Part shown: in pieces, positions 22,734 through 34,300 of the stretch | How positions within the stretch are numbered: position 1 is the stretch's first letter | Layout: each line of letters opens with the position of its first letter | NCBI GenBank assembly: GCA_027924585.1 | Contig: BSBM01000179.1 | Coordinates: 16,407,001-16,471,000, forward strand | Origin: Larix kaempferi | Lineage: Eukaryota; Streptophyta; Pinopsida; Pinales; Pinaceae | DNA: 64,000 nt | Direction: 5' to 3' | Translations under genes and position numbers: made by a program | Notes under the pieces: generated by a model | What the model was told of the DNA's origin: nothing | Seen by the model: the letters and a program-made list of their open reading frames with translations, nothing else | Databases searched by the model: none

Positions 22734-25444
22734 TGTGTAGAGACCTCCCCAGGTTCTTAGTTTAATTTAATGGAAATCTAGTAGTTTGAAATTTGTCCTA
22801 AGTTATTTTGTTTCAAGTCTTTATGTTTCCTGCAGTTTTTTTGTAAAAACTTTTGTTTCTAATATAGATAGCATTTCTAATAGGTAGAAAACAAATCTGA
22901 ACAGGTATAAACAACATCAATTTCTTAGCAGTTCTAAGTATATTTCTTTTCAACATTTTATACAGTTTATATCATTTTCTAAATGTAAAAATTGAAATTT
23001 CATACAAGTATACCTGTAGGATAGTAGATCATATCCCCCTCTAGATCTTGATCTAGAAAACTCAATCAGCCAAATCAATTTGCCACCCTGCCAACTAGGA
23101 AAGCTTTGCCGAATCCCTAGCTCCAAGAAACTATGTTTCTTGGACGTCCGATACCAAAACCTAAGTACAAAGCCCACCCAATCTCTCCCTTAACAGAATT
23201 TTAGACCTCCTCTACTGATTTTCTCATGTGACAGAATCCTCCTCCAAAATTCCATTTCTTCATATCTATCCCCTCTCCCTTCACTGACTCGATCCCCTTT
23301 CATTTAATACCTTATCCCCTTTCTTAATGTTTGAACTCCCCTTTCGGACTTATTCAGATTTGAATATGGTTTCATTTATTCCCAACAACAAAATATTTCT
23401 TTATTTAATAACCATGGTACCAATCAAATGTGGCTTATCAATATTAAATAGCATTCATTTAATTCCTTGTTATTTGGGTCACCTACCATATTAATCAATT
23501 CATTGGAGAATAAGGTTCACCGTCTTATTCAACATGATGTTCCTTTAATAATATATTCTTAGTATAATTTATCATAATACTTATTATTAATTAATAATTA
23601 AACAGAATTATTAATTAATAATAAATTTCCACATAAATTTTTAATAATAATGTAATCAAACATAAACTTGACATCACAATTTATTACTAATAGTGTACTT
23701 GAAAACATTAATTTGACATATCTATAATTTAATAATACAAAAATTTCATAATTTATGATGCATCAAGCTATTGTTCAATAAAATATTTCAACATAAGTTA
23801 TGAAATCAATATTTTTTAATAATACAACTAAATCACAATTAAACAACATTTAGCAACATAATTCAACAGAAAGACTGACATAACAATTTACTGTTAATAT
23901 TGTACATGATGTTAATTTCACATCAAATATTTTATTATAGTTAAAACTTAATTAGTAATTTAATTAATTTATTCCCTTCTAGAATCCACTTATCATTTAT
24001 TTAACGATTACACCCAACAATGAACAATCAACCTTAGTTACAATTAAAACCTATTTCATATTTATTGACCAAGTTAGTAATAGTCCAATTAATCAATAAT
24101 TAACATTTATTTAGTGATGACTACTATTAATAATTAACCTTAATCACAACTAAACCTTTCATTAATAATTTGACGCAATTGTATCAATTCATAACTAAAT
24201 AAGTAGTAATATTTATAATGTAATTAGTCACAATCAGTATACATTCAAGCCCAATCGTAATAGTATAATAGATCATTAATACAAGCATATATAAACGAGT
24301 TATGTAAGCATAGATATTGCTTACATACTTCGTGTAGATACACTAATAGTACCCACACACACATACCACATAATCACACAAGTCACTATCTGTCAACGAA
24401 TACTTAGATATGAATTTGCAATGTCTACCCATTTTCACTAACTCAAATCATAATAGTCTATGAAACAAGGATAACATAATGAGTTATGACACGAGAATCA
24501 AACAAATGTTTTCAACACACACAGTTATTATGCTTCCCTCTAAAACTTCCATGACATTCCTATCTACCTACTTCCTTCTATCAAATTCACAACTAACTTC
24601 AACATCCTATCCTTCCTTTGTTGGACTACCATGGAGCATCAACTACATAACCTAACTCCAATTAGAACCCGTAAGGGGAAGTGTTGACTACATCGACCAA
24701 GGTTCCCCAACAAACACCCACTAGTCATGATCACACACCTTGGCGAGCGCGCCATAGAACATCCCTCCCATGACTCTATTTTCTAGAGTATAAACGATGG
24801 GTAATGCATCCACCCTTCCTAATTGAACAAGGGACTATGTCTACATTGACATAGTGACTGCGTTTCTACTGTTGTACTCAGGTTTTGTCATCGAATAACC
24901 AATTTGGGTGGTTGAGTTTCCTAAAACCCTACACCTTCCCATACATCATGATAATAAAATAATACTTATGCTAAACAATAATGGATCACTTGCATACCAT
25001 TTATATTTTGGAATTCATGTCTCCAATGTACTTCCACCTTATAGGACCCAACTACCACTTAGCTCTTTCAACCAGTAGGTTAGTCTCCAAACACAAGATC
25101 AAGAAATATTGTGCAATCATTGGCATGTATACATATTTCGTTACTAATGAACAATAATGCAAATAATTTTTCAGTGTACCATGCACGTGGTATCATATCC
25201 ATCCATTCAACATATAAATTTAACTTGGTATCCATGTATATCATCTATTAAATTTGTATGCTAGAGACATAATCAAAACATGAGCATAATTAATAATATT
25301 AACATCACACGCATATATATAAATTCCACATAATAATAAATCCATATGTCCACAGTGTCATCAAACTAACGAAGTTCTACAATAATAAGGAAATACCATC
25401 GGGTAATGGTGGTTCAGGTGGTAAAGTAAAAATGGAGCATATCA
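22734..25444 (-). repeat. 5' LTR of LARD 1 (2711 bp)
   Basis: An unbroken copy, aligned along its whole length with the split LTR. Shared landmarks in order are CCCCCTCTAGATCTTGATCTAG, long AT-rich blocks, ATGACTC..GTTTATCC-like and ATCCATCCATTCAACATATAA. On the element strand it starts TGATATGCTCC and ends GGTCTCTACACA. It is AT-rich and carries no open frame of note. Confidence 0.8.
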
Positions 25445-26214
25445 TTGTGGTTATGATAATGGTGTCATTAGATATGTGTGGATCAATGCAATTTATTTAG
25501 TGGCCAATCAATCTGGTGGGTAACTTCAAAATTTTCATTGATGGAATGTTTTTTTTTAACCTTTGGGTAAGATGCATCCTTTGGAAAATTGGCAGTTGGA
25601 TGAGCTATTTTTTACCAATAATATTTGATTTAGTCATGTGTGTTATTTTCATCGAAATCAAAAAATTTAGATCATATTGTTTCATTGAAGGTATTTCACA
25701 ATATCCACCTCAACTCTGTTTTATTGGTTGTTGGTGCCATGGAGTCTATTTCTAGTTTGCACAGACATTGGATGTCCTATTTTTATTTATTTTTTAGTAA
25801 GTTTCTATAACTTAGCTATTGAAATTTGCAACTAAATTACATTAGGGTGTTCCTTTATTTTTTAGACTGCTTTATTCCATGACCCACTTTAGCTCATGGA
25901 GAAGATGGAATTTTGTACTACACGTTGATTTCAATGTTATCAATACAAATTATAGAACTATTGGAAAAACAAAAAATACATTCTAAAGGTGTTACAAGCA
26001 CTATAACACTAACAGAGACAAAAGAGCTATCACGAATCATTAATTTTTTATATATAGAAAGTCTGCTTTTAATAGGCTCATCAGTTTGCATGTGGCCTGC
26101 AAAATAAAGCTTGCATAGACATGTAATAGAAGTTGTAATCTTTCCAAAAATAAAATTTGAAACATAAAGTATATCAACACCGACTATAATTAAATCAAAT
26201 CAAAGATTTCATCT
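25445..26214. other. Right flank of LARD 1, no gene seen
   Basis: The first 60 bases resemble the left flank of LARD 1 (10870-10930), giving the empty-site sequence. Beyond that I see AT-rich DNA with short meaningless open frames only. Confidence 0.4.
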
Positions 26215-26375
26215 AGCTAAGAGCTCAGACCCAAGTTATTGAGAGTAACTTGTCCATCCAACATTTATTCAATGAAAACCTGCCGCATAGGGGAAATTAG
26301 GTCTTCCTTTTATAAAGCATATCCCATGGAATTGTGCTCTCGAAAGATGTAAATCATTGAGATGTTATATTGGTT
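26215..26375 (-). pseudogene. LINE RNase H relic, copy 1
   Basis: On the minus strand MIYIFREHNSMGYAL, then KEDLISP and MLDGQVTLNNLGLSS. It aligns with the better preserved copy at 28881-29025 (FQRNNYLADALSKEGLL), which has the H/R..N..AD.LSK motif that ends RNase H domains of LINE polyproteins. Only about 45 codons are recognisable. Confidence 0.5.
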
Positions 26376-26504
26376 TGTGATCAAAACAAAACAAAGTTAT
26401 TCAAACCAAACCAAAAGAAATTTATTCAATGAGTTATTCAAACCAAAACAAATTTATTCAAATATAGTTATTGAAACAGATTTATTCAAATCAAAACAAA
26501 GTTA

Positions 26505-26848
26505 TGTTAGGTTATATCAGCATACACATAATAACTTGTGAGAGAAATAAAATAGGATAAACAACTATTAAAGATAGACACACAATTTACCCTGGAAACC
26601 ACATGCGGGGAAAACCAACACCCAATAAAGATCTTCATTACCTTGGCCAAAACCAGCCAACCGGGCCAAGTGAGATCACCTGCTCACCTCCAGGCCACTT
26701 TACAATGGAGCCTCTCCAAGCCTTATAAAGGCTTATTTGCATGCAATACCTTGGGACAATACCATGGGCTACAACAAACCATGTTCCCAAAACATGTGCT
26801 GGACCTAACCAAATTTGACTCATTCTCGATTCAAGGTTAACCCTAACA
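26505..26848 (-). repeat. 3' LTR of the 2.3 kb element
   Basis: 344 bp, plus strand TGTTAGGTTATATC... to ...TAACCCTAACA. It holds CATGCGGGGAAAACCAACACC, also present in its partner. Confidence 0.92.
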
Positions 26849-28377
26849 ATCCCGCCTTTAAACTTGACTTGGAGTAATCACCAACCCCCCTCAAAGTTTT
26901 AACTAAGGAATCTCACATACACCCTCCAATCACCTAGGTCCTTCTCCCGACTTTACCAGTGAGTTACCAAGGTAATGCATGCCTTACGAGGTCTTACATC
27001 CATATGCCCTTTTACATGCAAACTGCTCCATTAATTTTTTATTTTTTTTCATGTGTCTTCATGGTGTCTACACCATCACCATCGGTTGCTTCATCCTCTC
27101 TCTTTTCCATGCTCGCCATCTACCATGCCCTGCATTCTTACCATGATGGTCTTCTCATGCCTTACCACAATGCCTTTCTGACTTCAATTTAACAATGGTC
27201 CATAAACAGAAAGTTCCAAGGAAACTATGAAACATGAAAGTTAGTGGTCCATTGTGGTCCACTAACCTAAGAAAATCCGGCACAGTTTCCATTTTACAAC
27301 CCACACAATACCACAATGGACTACACACTTTCATGCTTCTCATGACTACTACTTAGCCCACTACATTGCTTCAGCATTTCATGAAATATCGGTTGCGTCT
27401 ATAGATTTCTTGACTAGCCAACTTGCACGCATCTCCTCACGCACATAGATGCCTCTCAATATTCACATAGCTACGACTTCATCTCCTGTCTGGCGGCCTT
27501 TAAGATCAAGCGTGGACTTTCTTCTCACCGATAGATTTCAATTCACGGACTCATTCATCACAGAGATCAATGGAAGCTCATCTTGGCATTCAAAATTGTG
27601 GGTCTCACTCTTGATGCAAGTTTGGGCTTGTCTTAGATTTTTGGGCATTCCCAACCCCCATTCACGTGACCTCCGGCTCCTTGAGATACTTCTCAGCCCA
27701 CCACATGCAGCGCCCATGGAGAAACTCTAACAATTTCAACGTCTCCTTTGAGAATGATGCCATTACGGCCTCCACCAGGGCATGAACTCAACAAACCAAC
27801 AACCACACACTCAACTGATGTTTCTTCATGGAAATGTTGGATCCTCCAATGCTACTTCTACTCAATGTGGCGGTCTCCCTTAAGTGCAGTATTTATGCTA
27901 CCAGTGATTCCAAACAGCAAAAAAAGAAACAAGAATCTTCACACGGGTTTCTCCTCCAACGTGCACATGATCTTGTCCTGCACTACCGACAGGTTCGCAT
28001 GCTTTCACGTCCAATTCCCATGCGATCACCATTAAATATGTATGCTACCAGTGGTTTCCTGCCTTCACACTAATGATCACACCTGCAAGCTCGGCCCTGA
28101 GTTTGCTTCCTCTACAAGAACCTTCACATCCAGTTGCACTTCATAGCACAGCCCAAAACTTCCAAGAATAGCACCACTACCGACATTGACCACATGCAAT
28201 AATACACCAGATCCACCATAGCAACTTCAACATGGAACTTAGAGTAGTGATCGTTTTCATGCTCCATGGATTTCTCCTTGACGCAACTAGGGTTTATCTC
28301 TATGACCAAATGGAGGGTGATCTCTTCTTCATCTTCTCACTACCCAGATTTTTAAAGAAAGGCCAAAAAAAATTTCT

Positions 28378-28437
28378 CGGGGGCGAGAGCCCCCGAACCC
28401 CCATGAAACTTCAAGCCAGGGGCCTCCATTAGGCCCC
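28378..28437 (-). other. Two GC-rich hairpins in the leader of the 2.3 kb element
   Basis: Hairpin 1 is CGGGGGC, 4-base loop, GCCCCCG (28378-28395). Hairpin 2 is GGGGCCT, 5-base loop, AGGCCCC (28419-28437). Both arms are perfect. They lie 40-100 bases after the PBS in the element's sense direction, where retroelement packaging and dimerisation signals usually sit. They stand out in otherwise AT-rich sequence. Confidence 0.85.
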
Positions 28438-28474
28438 TAGACCCCCTTATGTTCATAGGATGGGACTCCAAACA

Positions 28475-28491
28475 CCATGGCTCTAATTCCA
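28475..28491 (-). promoter_or_regulatory. Primer binding site of the 2.3 kb element
   Basis: TGGAATTAGAGCCATGG on the minus strand, two bases inside the LTR. It is a diverged form of TGGTATCAGAGCCATGG, the copia-type initiator Met tRNA site. Confidence 0.8.
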
Positions 28492-28493
28492 CT

Positions 28494-28837
28494 TGTTAGG
28501 TTATATCAACATACACATAATAACTTGTGAGAGAAATAAAATAGGATAAACAACTATTAAAGATAGACACACAATTTACCCTGGAAACCCCATGCGGGGA
28601 AAACCAACACCCAATGAAGATCTTCATTACCTTGGCCAAAACCGGCCAACCGGGCCATGTGAGCTCACCTGCTTACCTCCAGGCCACTTTACAATGGAGC
28701 CTCTCCAAGCCTTATAAAGGATTCTATGCATGCAATACCTTGGGCCAATATTATGGGCTACAACAAACCATGTGCCCAAAACATGTGTTGGACCTAACCA
28801 AATTTGAGTCATTCCTGAGTCAAGGTTAACCCTAACA
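28494..28837 (-). repeat. 5' LTR of the 2.3 kb element
   Basis: Direct repeat of 26505-26848 of the same length, with scattered single-base changes. The inner edge is followed by the PBS. Confidence 0.92.
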
Positions 28838-28880
28838 AGTTATTCAACGAGTTATTCAAATGGAGTTTTTCAAACCATAA

Positions 28881-29025
28881 CAGAGCTCAAATCTTAGTTA
28901 TTGATAATGGCATGTCCATCCATTATTTATTCAATGACAACCTACTCCTTAGGTGAAAGTAGACCTTCCTTAGATAAAGCATCTGCCAAATAATTATTCC
29001 TTTGAAAAATGTAAATCATTTAAAA
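28881..29025 (-). pseudogene. LINE RNase H relic, copy 2
   Basis: Minus strand IYIFQRNNYLADALSKEGLLSPKE, then a stop, VVIE, and IMDGHAIINN. ADALSK with the preceding R-N is the terminal motif of RNase H domains in plant LINEs. It is a direct repeat of 26215-26375, with the 2.3 kb LTR element between the two. Confidence 0.6.
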
Positions 29026-29159
29026 TATCACTCTTAGGTTTGTTGGATTAATCATTGAAAAACCCTTATTGAGCTTAATATATGCCCTACTTGTAGTTAT
29101 TAGCTATAAATCTAGTATGAAATATAAAACATAGTCAATTTTTTTATCAAAGCTAGGCT

Positions 29160-29476
29160 TAGTAAAATGCATGTCAGACTCTTTACACTTGGCCTTTTAT
29201 GAAATTAATATTACATACTTGAATTTAGATATATTTTTGACAAAAAACTCTCTTAGATTTATGGGAATCAATTTAACCTACAAAGATAGACTTTTTTACA
29301 TAAAATTACCCAGCTTAGAAAAATACCCGCACATGCTTCTTATTTGGGTCACTCTTAGTGATTCTAGTCGGAAAAATGTATTTCCTCATTTTACATCATC
29401 GTGAATTATAATATTTTAATTTTGAGTACGCGAAAGTGTAAATTTGCAAAAATGGGATTAGTAAAATGCATGCCAC
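29160..29476 (+). repeat. Left remnant of the satellite array
   Basis: Contains TTAGTAAAATGCATG twice (near 29160 and 29458) and a TTAGAAAAATACCCGCACATGCTTC...TTTGGGTCA block that aligns with 42267-42310 at the other end. It ends at LARD 2 with ATGCATGCCAC, which continues after LARD 2 as GGCACAGTC. Confidence 0.7.
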
Positions 29477-30343
29477 TGTAATGCCCCTAAAATGACTATG
29501 GACTTTAACAGCACCTGTCGAGTGACCCGGTGGAACAAACTTCAATAAAGTGGCCCTTCGAGTTAGGATGTGTCTTAATAAGGGAGAATCACCTGATGAT
29601 GTGCATGACTATAGTTGATAAATGAATTAATGAATTGAATTATATGTGTGGACTGGGATAATTAATTGATCAGTTCTTGCTTAAATGCTTAGCCTTGATT
29701 GGTCAAGTCAAAGTATAGTAGGACAACTACAACCCTAGCTTTGTGACTTGGGAGGACGCAACTGAGATGTGTCATAGCTTTCCGCATTTATTCTGAACTT
29801 CGGGATGAAGTTATAAATAAGTAGGGGTGTATGTAGTGCCCCTAGACTAATGTAGACATTGAGGGCACTTGCTTAGTGACCCGACTGTTTGAAACATTAT
29901 TAAAATAATCCTTTGATTTTATTTTGAGTATATTTATAATTACAATTGATTGTAAATCAATAAAATAATGATATATGTTTGTGAGAAATGTGTGTAGCGA
30001 CAGGTGAAACGGTTCACCGAAGGACACACAAAGGAATATGAAGGGTCATAGAGTACGGGTGAATCACACATAGGGGGGGCGATGACGATGTCGACTTCCG
30101 ACAAGAATACCACGCATGAGCAGATAAGCACTGATCCGCTTGCTCAAGAGGAATGCGTGAGGGCATACGAGGTAGGCCATGACGGAGCTGGTCACGTACG
30201 AGTTGAGGGGCGCGCAGTGAGAACGGACTCACTCCTCAGCGCCATTAGTCCCTATATAGCATGTAGACAGAGGATGGATGGTAACGATTCCTAAAATCCC
30301 TACAAAAGTTCCCGCAAGTCAAAACGGAAAGATGGTGGCAGAA

Positions 30344-30500
30344 GGGCCCGATGATGCGGTACCCTGTCGAGAATGGAAAGAATGGACGCAAGGACCCAAC
30401 GATGCGGTTCCATGCCAAGGAATGGAAACCATGGATGAATGGACCCGACGGAGTGGTGCCATGTCAGGGAATTAAAATGAAGGAACCAGGAGCCCAACGA
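30344..30500 (+). repeat. 48-bp minisatellite in the LARD 2 5' LTR
   Basis: Landmarks GGnCCCRAYGATGCGG start at 30344, 30392, 30441 and 30489, so the period is 48-49 bases. Because 48 is divisible by three, a short open frame runs through it (GPDDAVPC, GPNDAVPC). The 3' LTR has the same array at 38160-38316. Confidence 0.75.
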
Positions 30501-31360
30501 CGCGGCACTGTGATCCTAGTGAGTTTGATTGTTAAATTTAGCTACATAAAAACTTATAAGATTAACTCTATATTATTACTTAGCAAATGCATAAAAATAT
30601 TTTAGGCATTTGCACATGAATAGTTATTTTTGTTGAGCATCTAAAATAATAGAAATCATTATTTAGGAGCAAAATAGAATCCTAAGATTAGACACCTAGT
30701 CAACTAAAAGCTAGGAGTTAAATAAAGTATCTGGGGGACAAACTTGAGGAAACCTAGGGATTTAGGTGCATCTCCTAGAAAAGATGACACTTGGATGGGT
30801 GAATGTTTTCTTTTAAAATTTAAAAATAATTATATAATTGTGCATGAAGCGACATGTGTCGCAGGAGGTTTTCCTTTATAAGGAAGACATTGGGAAAGGG
30901 AAAAGGGGCCCATAATTTGGACGATTGTCATAATTTTCGTGTGCCTCAAAGACTTGCTGCTATTTAAAGCGTTTGGCTAATAAATCCTGGGGGGGAGGGG
31001 ATACCCAAGCTGGATTTCTGAAAAACGTGTGTGAGCTCTACGACCCGAAGCTCGGGGAAGGCCATGCGACTGAAAGCATGAGCCTATGGTTGGGTGGCGA
31101 AGCTAACGGTTGCTTCGTGTATGGTTATACGAGCTTTTTCTAGAGGGATCCTATGAAAGATGCAGACGACAATGGGCTAGACGGATCGGATTGACGACGA
31201 CTACTACTCCGATAGCGGGATCGACCGATGAATGACAAGTATGAGGTTCCACTTGTATCTTCTTAAGGTAAATTTGTTTACTGTAATTCAGTTTTCTATC
31301 TTTGACATGTTCTAATCTGTGTCATATTATGTTGATGAGTTTCATATTAGTTTTAGGGAC

Positions 31361-31379
31361 GACCCCCCAAACGGGGGTC
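31361..31379 (+). other. Hairpin at the end of the LARD 2 LTR
   Basis: GACCCCC, loop CAAAC, GGGGGTC; six bases before the LTR end. It is present unchanged at 39177-39195 in the other LTR. Confidence 0.85.
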
Positions 31380-31387
31380 CCTACATT

Positions 31388-31399
31388 TGGTATCAGAGC
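31388..31399 (+). promoter_or_regulatory. Primer binding site of LARD 2
   Basis: TGGTATCAGAGC, two bases after the LTR end; the initiator Met tRNA site. Confidence 0.93.
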
Positions 31400-34300
31400 G
31401 GGTTGAACCTAGATAGGACCAATGATTTTACCTCAAAATTTAAACTGTATATGAATTATGTACATGGATTAAGATCTGGAAGTTTATTCTTGATTTTACC
31501 TAACCGCAAGTTTACTTTCTGTATAAATTATATATATTAAAAAGAATCTGGAGATTTCTACTATTGTATCAATATATATATATAATCGACCCATGAACCA
31601 GCACGAATGGCGATTGATAGATCTGACCCATTCTGCTATAAGGAAAGATTTGGACATAGCGTCTTAATGTTGACAGAGCTTTTAGCTTCAGGTCAAATCT
31701 ATTTTTTTTTTTTTCTCTACAGAATATCCTATATAGATTGACTGAAATCTGATCATACGATTTTCAAAATTTATATGACTTTATACATAGATTAAAATCT
31801 AATCAAAGCGATTATTTGATTCCTTCCCACGAAGTCAATTGAGATCTTTGTTATGTTTGGAAATGATCGATCTTAAAATCGGCTCGGATCCCATTAACAT
31901 TCTGGGCATTCAATTTTACATAGTTTTATTTTATTTTATTTTCTTTGAATAACACTGTTGGAACTGTAGTTCATATTTTTGTTTGAAACTCTTTACTCTT
32001 AGTCTATCGATCTAGTATTGAAGTCGAGAAATTGGCCTTTACTTTTGACCACTACATATACATGCGATTTGAATATTTAACTTGTTTCTGGTTTTTGTGG
32101 ATAAAATTCATACATGACCTATGTAAGTTGAAGTATAAATTCTTATATGATATTGGTCTAAACATCTACTTATACTAACAGATTTGGTTGGATTTCAAAA
32201 ACCTATATCGCATTTCGTTTTGTATTCTTTTCTTGGGGTGTGAGCCATGTTTTTTTTTTCTTGTTTGAGAGTGAATCGGCCTTATGTTCTTAATCCTGGA
32301 TAAGTGTGGTTGACAAAGTGGTTAAAGCAAATAGACTCTCTAGTTTGAAAACATTAAAACAATGTCCACAACATAAGTGTAAACTAATGTTTAACTCCTT
32401 GACTGTTAGCCTTGATTGCATCGAACCTGTAAAATCTTGACCGCGTTATCTGTGTGATCTGAATGATTGGATCCTAAATTCTAGATTACCACAACTGATT
32501 TCCAGGCCACTGTTTGTGAATCGGTGCGCTGGAAGCCTGAGATCTTCATCTAGTCTAGAACCTCTTGTCATTATGTAGTGATAAATCAGATCGCCCTTTC
32601 TGAAGTCGAGTATTAGGCTCTTCCACTTTCTGTCTCCACATATGGCATCTCTACCATTGCCATGGACCAAATAATATGGGTATGGGTTTTAATGATTTCA
32701 GAGAATTGTCTGTTGGTTTTCCTTCTTGCCTAGGACTGATGAACAGGATGAAATGATGAAAGGGTTGAATCCTTGCACAAGAGAGAAGCCATGATCGAAG
32801 CAAATCCAGAGAAAGAAGAAATAATATGTCACGGCCAAAGATATTTTAGATCAAAAGCAGGAGTAAGAGTAGGGGGTTGAGGTGGTGTAGAAAGTGCTTG
32901 ATATGAGAGGCCCTCAAATGAGGGTGTTGACAAATCTCGAAAACCTGAACGCAGAGTAGAAGGCGATAGAGGATCCAGAGCCAATGCTAGAGTTGCACAC
33001 ACTGTGAAGTTGATCATTGATACGACAGAAGTAGACATTCCGAAATTTGATTGGAATTTAATGCATGAAATTCCTTGCAGGCGTATTTCGACTCAGATAA
33101 ACAAAACAAAAACAAAAATCTTCCACCCCTGCATTACATACAAACTGGATCTGAAGTAGTTGAGGAAAAGCCAAGTCTTAAACCGAATCGAATCTGTAAT
33201 TCTTACTCAGAATAACAACTGGGAGTAACTTGTGGATAAGCCAACTAAAAAAAAATCCCACCCCCAGTCTATTGAGGATTCAAACTGGATCTGCAAAAGT
33301 ATTATAATCTCGCTTTGATTGTCAATTTCGATTTAGTTCTGTTTAAATTTATAACTCTATTTTAGTATAACTGTAAGTATAAATTTCCCAGGGATATTGA
33401 AAACTCTGTCTCGATTCCAGATCTGAATAAGAATTCGCTTGAGCCTGTAATTCCATCTCTGTTTGAGTTCGATTTTATATTGAGTAAGAAATCAGATCTT
33501 TAATTCTTCTTTCGGGGATATTGAAAACTCTGTCTCGATTCCATATCTGAATAAGAATTCGCTTGAGCTGTAATTCCATCTCCGTTCGAGTTGATTTCAT
33601 AGGAATGAGAATTCGGATTTAATTTTAATTTTTCTTTTGTTGAAAAAAAATAAGGGTTCGACTCCATGCTGAGAGATTTCAATTTGAGACTCTGTTAAAA
33701 ACTCTGCATTTTATGAATCATTGGCGATTTCAGTTAAGAGATGTTATTCGAATCTTTATTAAATCTCTGTATAGTCCACGGAATTTCATTTGGAATTTTA
33801 TAATCATTGTATTCACAGTTGGTATGCATTTCCATAATTATCTTTCTTTTGTTCTCTTAAGAGATCTGCCTGAACTCTGTGCAAGATTCTGTTCAATTTC
33901 TTAATTGGCTAAACACCCGATCTCTGTGTTAGGAAGAATACGATTCATAACTCGTTCAAAATATGTGCCTGATTCTTTTTCCGAATTGCTGGAATCCAAT
34001 CTCAGCCAGTCAATCCCTGTGCTGAGGAGAAATTTGATCTCTTTCGATTATTCAAACTCTGTGCCAAAAGGATTAATAAAATTTCTATTAAATACCATCA
34101 CGCCCACATTGAGAAATCTGATCTCTATTCGACTATCTAAACTCTGTTGTGTTTATGTAACCTCAGCACTTCCAGAATTTACAAATAAGTTGTATTTGAC
34201 CTATCTTAGTGTGAAATTATTGGTCTTTTAAACTGTCAACTGTAACCAACGATTGTCAAACAGATTGGATCACAGACCTCGATGTCTTACTTGTTAAGGA

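Larger units (their letters stand above)
10997..25444 (-). mobile_element. LARD 1: non-coding LTR element with a nested copia
   Basis: Two direct LTRs enclose a 2980-bp core with no gag or pol. The left LTR (10997-11178 plus 17225-19753) and right LTR (22734-25444) both measure 2711 bp once the nested copia element and one copy of its target duplication are removed. Orientation is minus: the PBS TGGTATCAAAGTT adjoins the right LTR and a purine-rich GAAGGGTGGGTG adjoins the left. The flanks TGGTG and TTGTG fit a 5-bp target duplication with one change. By eye the LTRs differ at roughly one base in fifteen near their ends, so this is the older of the two LARDs. It needs enzymes from other elements. 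Confidence 0.8.
26505..28837 (-). mobile_element. 2.3 kb non-autonomous copia-like LTR element, TSD AGTTA
   Basis: Perfect AGTTA duplications flank it (26500-26504, 28838-28842). Both LTRs are 344 bp, TGTTAGG...CCTAACA, and highly similar. Minus orientation is given by the PBS-like TGGAATTAGAGCCATGG next to the right LTR and by a purine-rich AAAGGCGGGAT next to the left. The 1645-bp core encodes no gag, protease, integrase or reverse transcriptase; the longest minus-strand frames (28309-28124, 27343-27155) match nothing I know. It is larger than typical TRIM elements and smaller than LARDs. It may carry captured host sequence, but I cannot identify any. Confidence 0.88.
29477..31385 (+). repeat. 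5' LTR of LARD 2
   Basis: 1909 bp. It holds an inner copy of the element's own polypurine-tract/LTR-head junction at 29794-29890, a 48-bp minisatellite at 30344-30500, a possible TATA (TTTATAAGG) near 30885, and a terminal hairpin at 31361-31379. Confidence 0.92.

Noticed and set aside
26638-26840. Open frames of 61-65 codons in the 344-bp LTRs
   Set aside because: They occur on both strands of the same LTR and recur in its partner because the LTRs are copies; no protein features.
30082-30605. Overlapping short open frames in the LARD 2 LTR as genes
   Set aside because: They lie within an LTR, are present on both strands over the minisatellite, and show no domain; they follow from repeat length and local composition.
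31361-31379. Rho-independent terminator
   Set aside because: The stem is strong, but the context is a plant LTR end, it is not followed by a T run, and bacterial terminators do not apply here.
33713-34231. Open frames of 63 and 108 codons in the LARD 2 core as a gag remnant
   Set aside because: No gag motif, zinc knuckle or basic composition; the text is dominated by the recurrent CTCTGT sequence.
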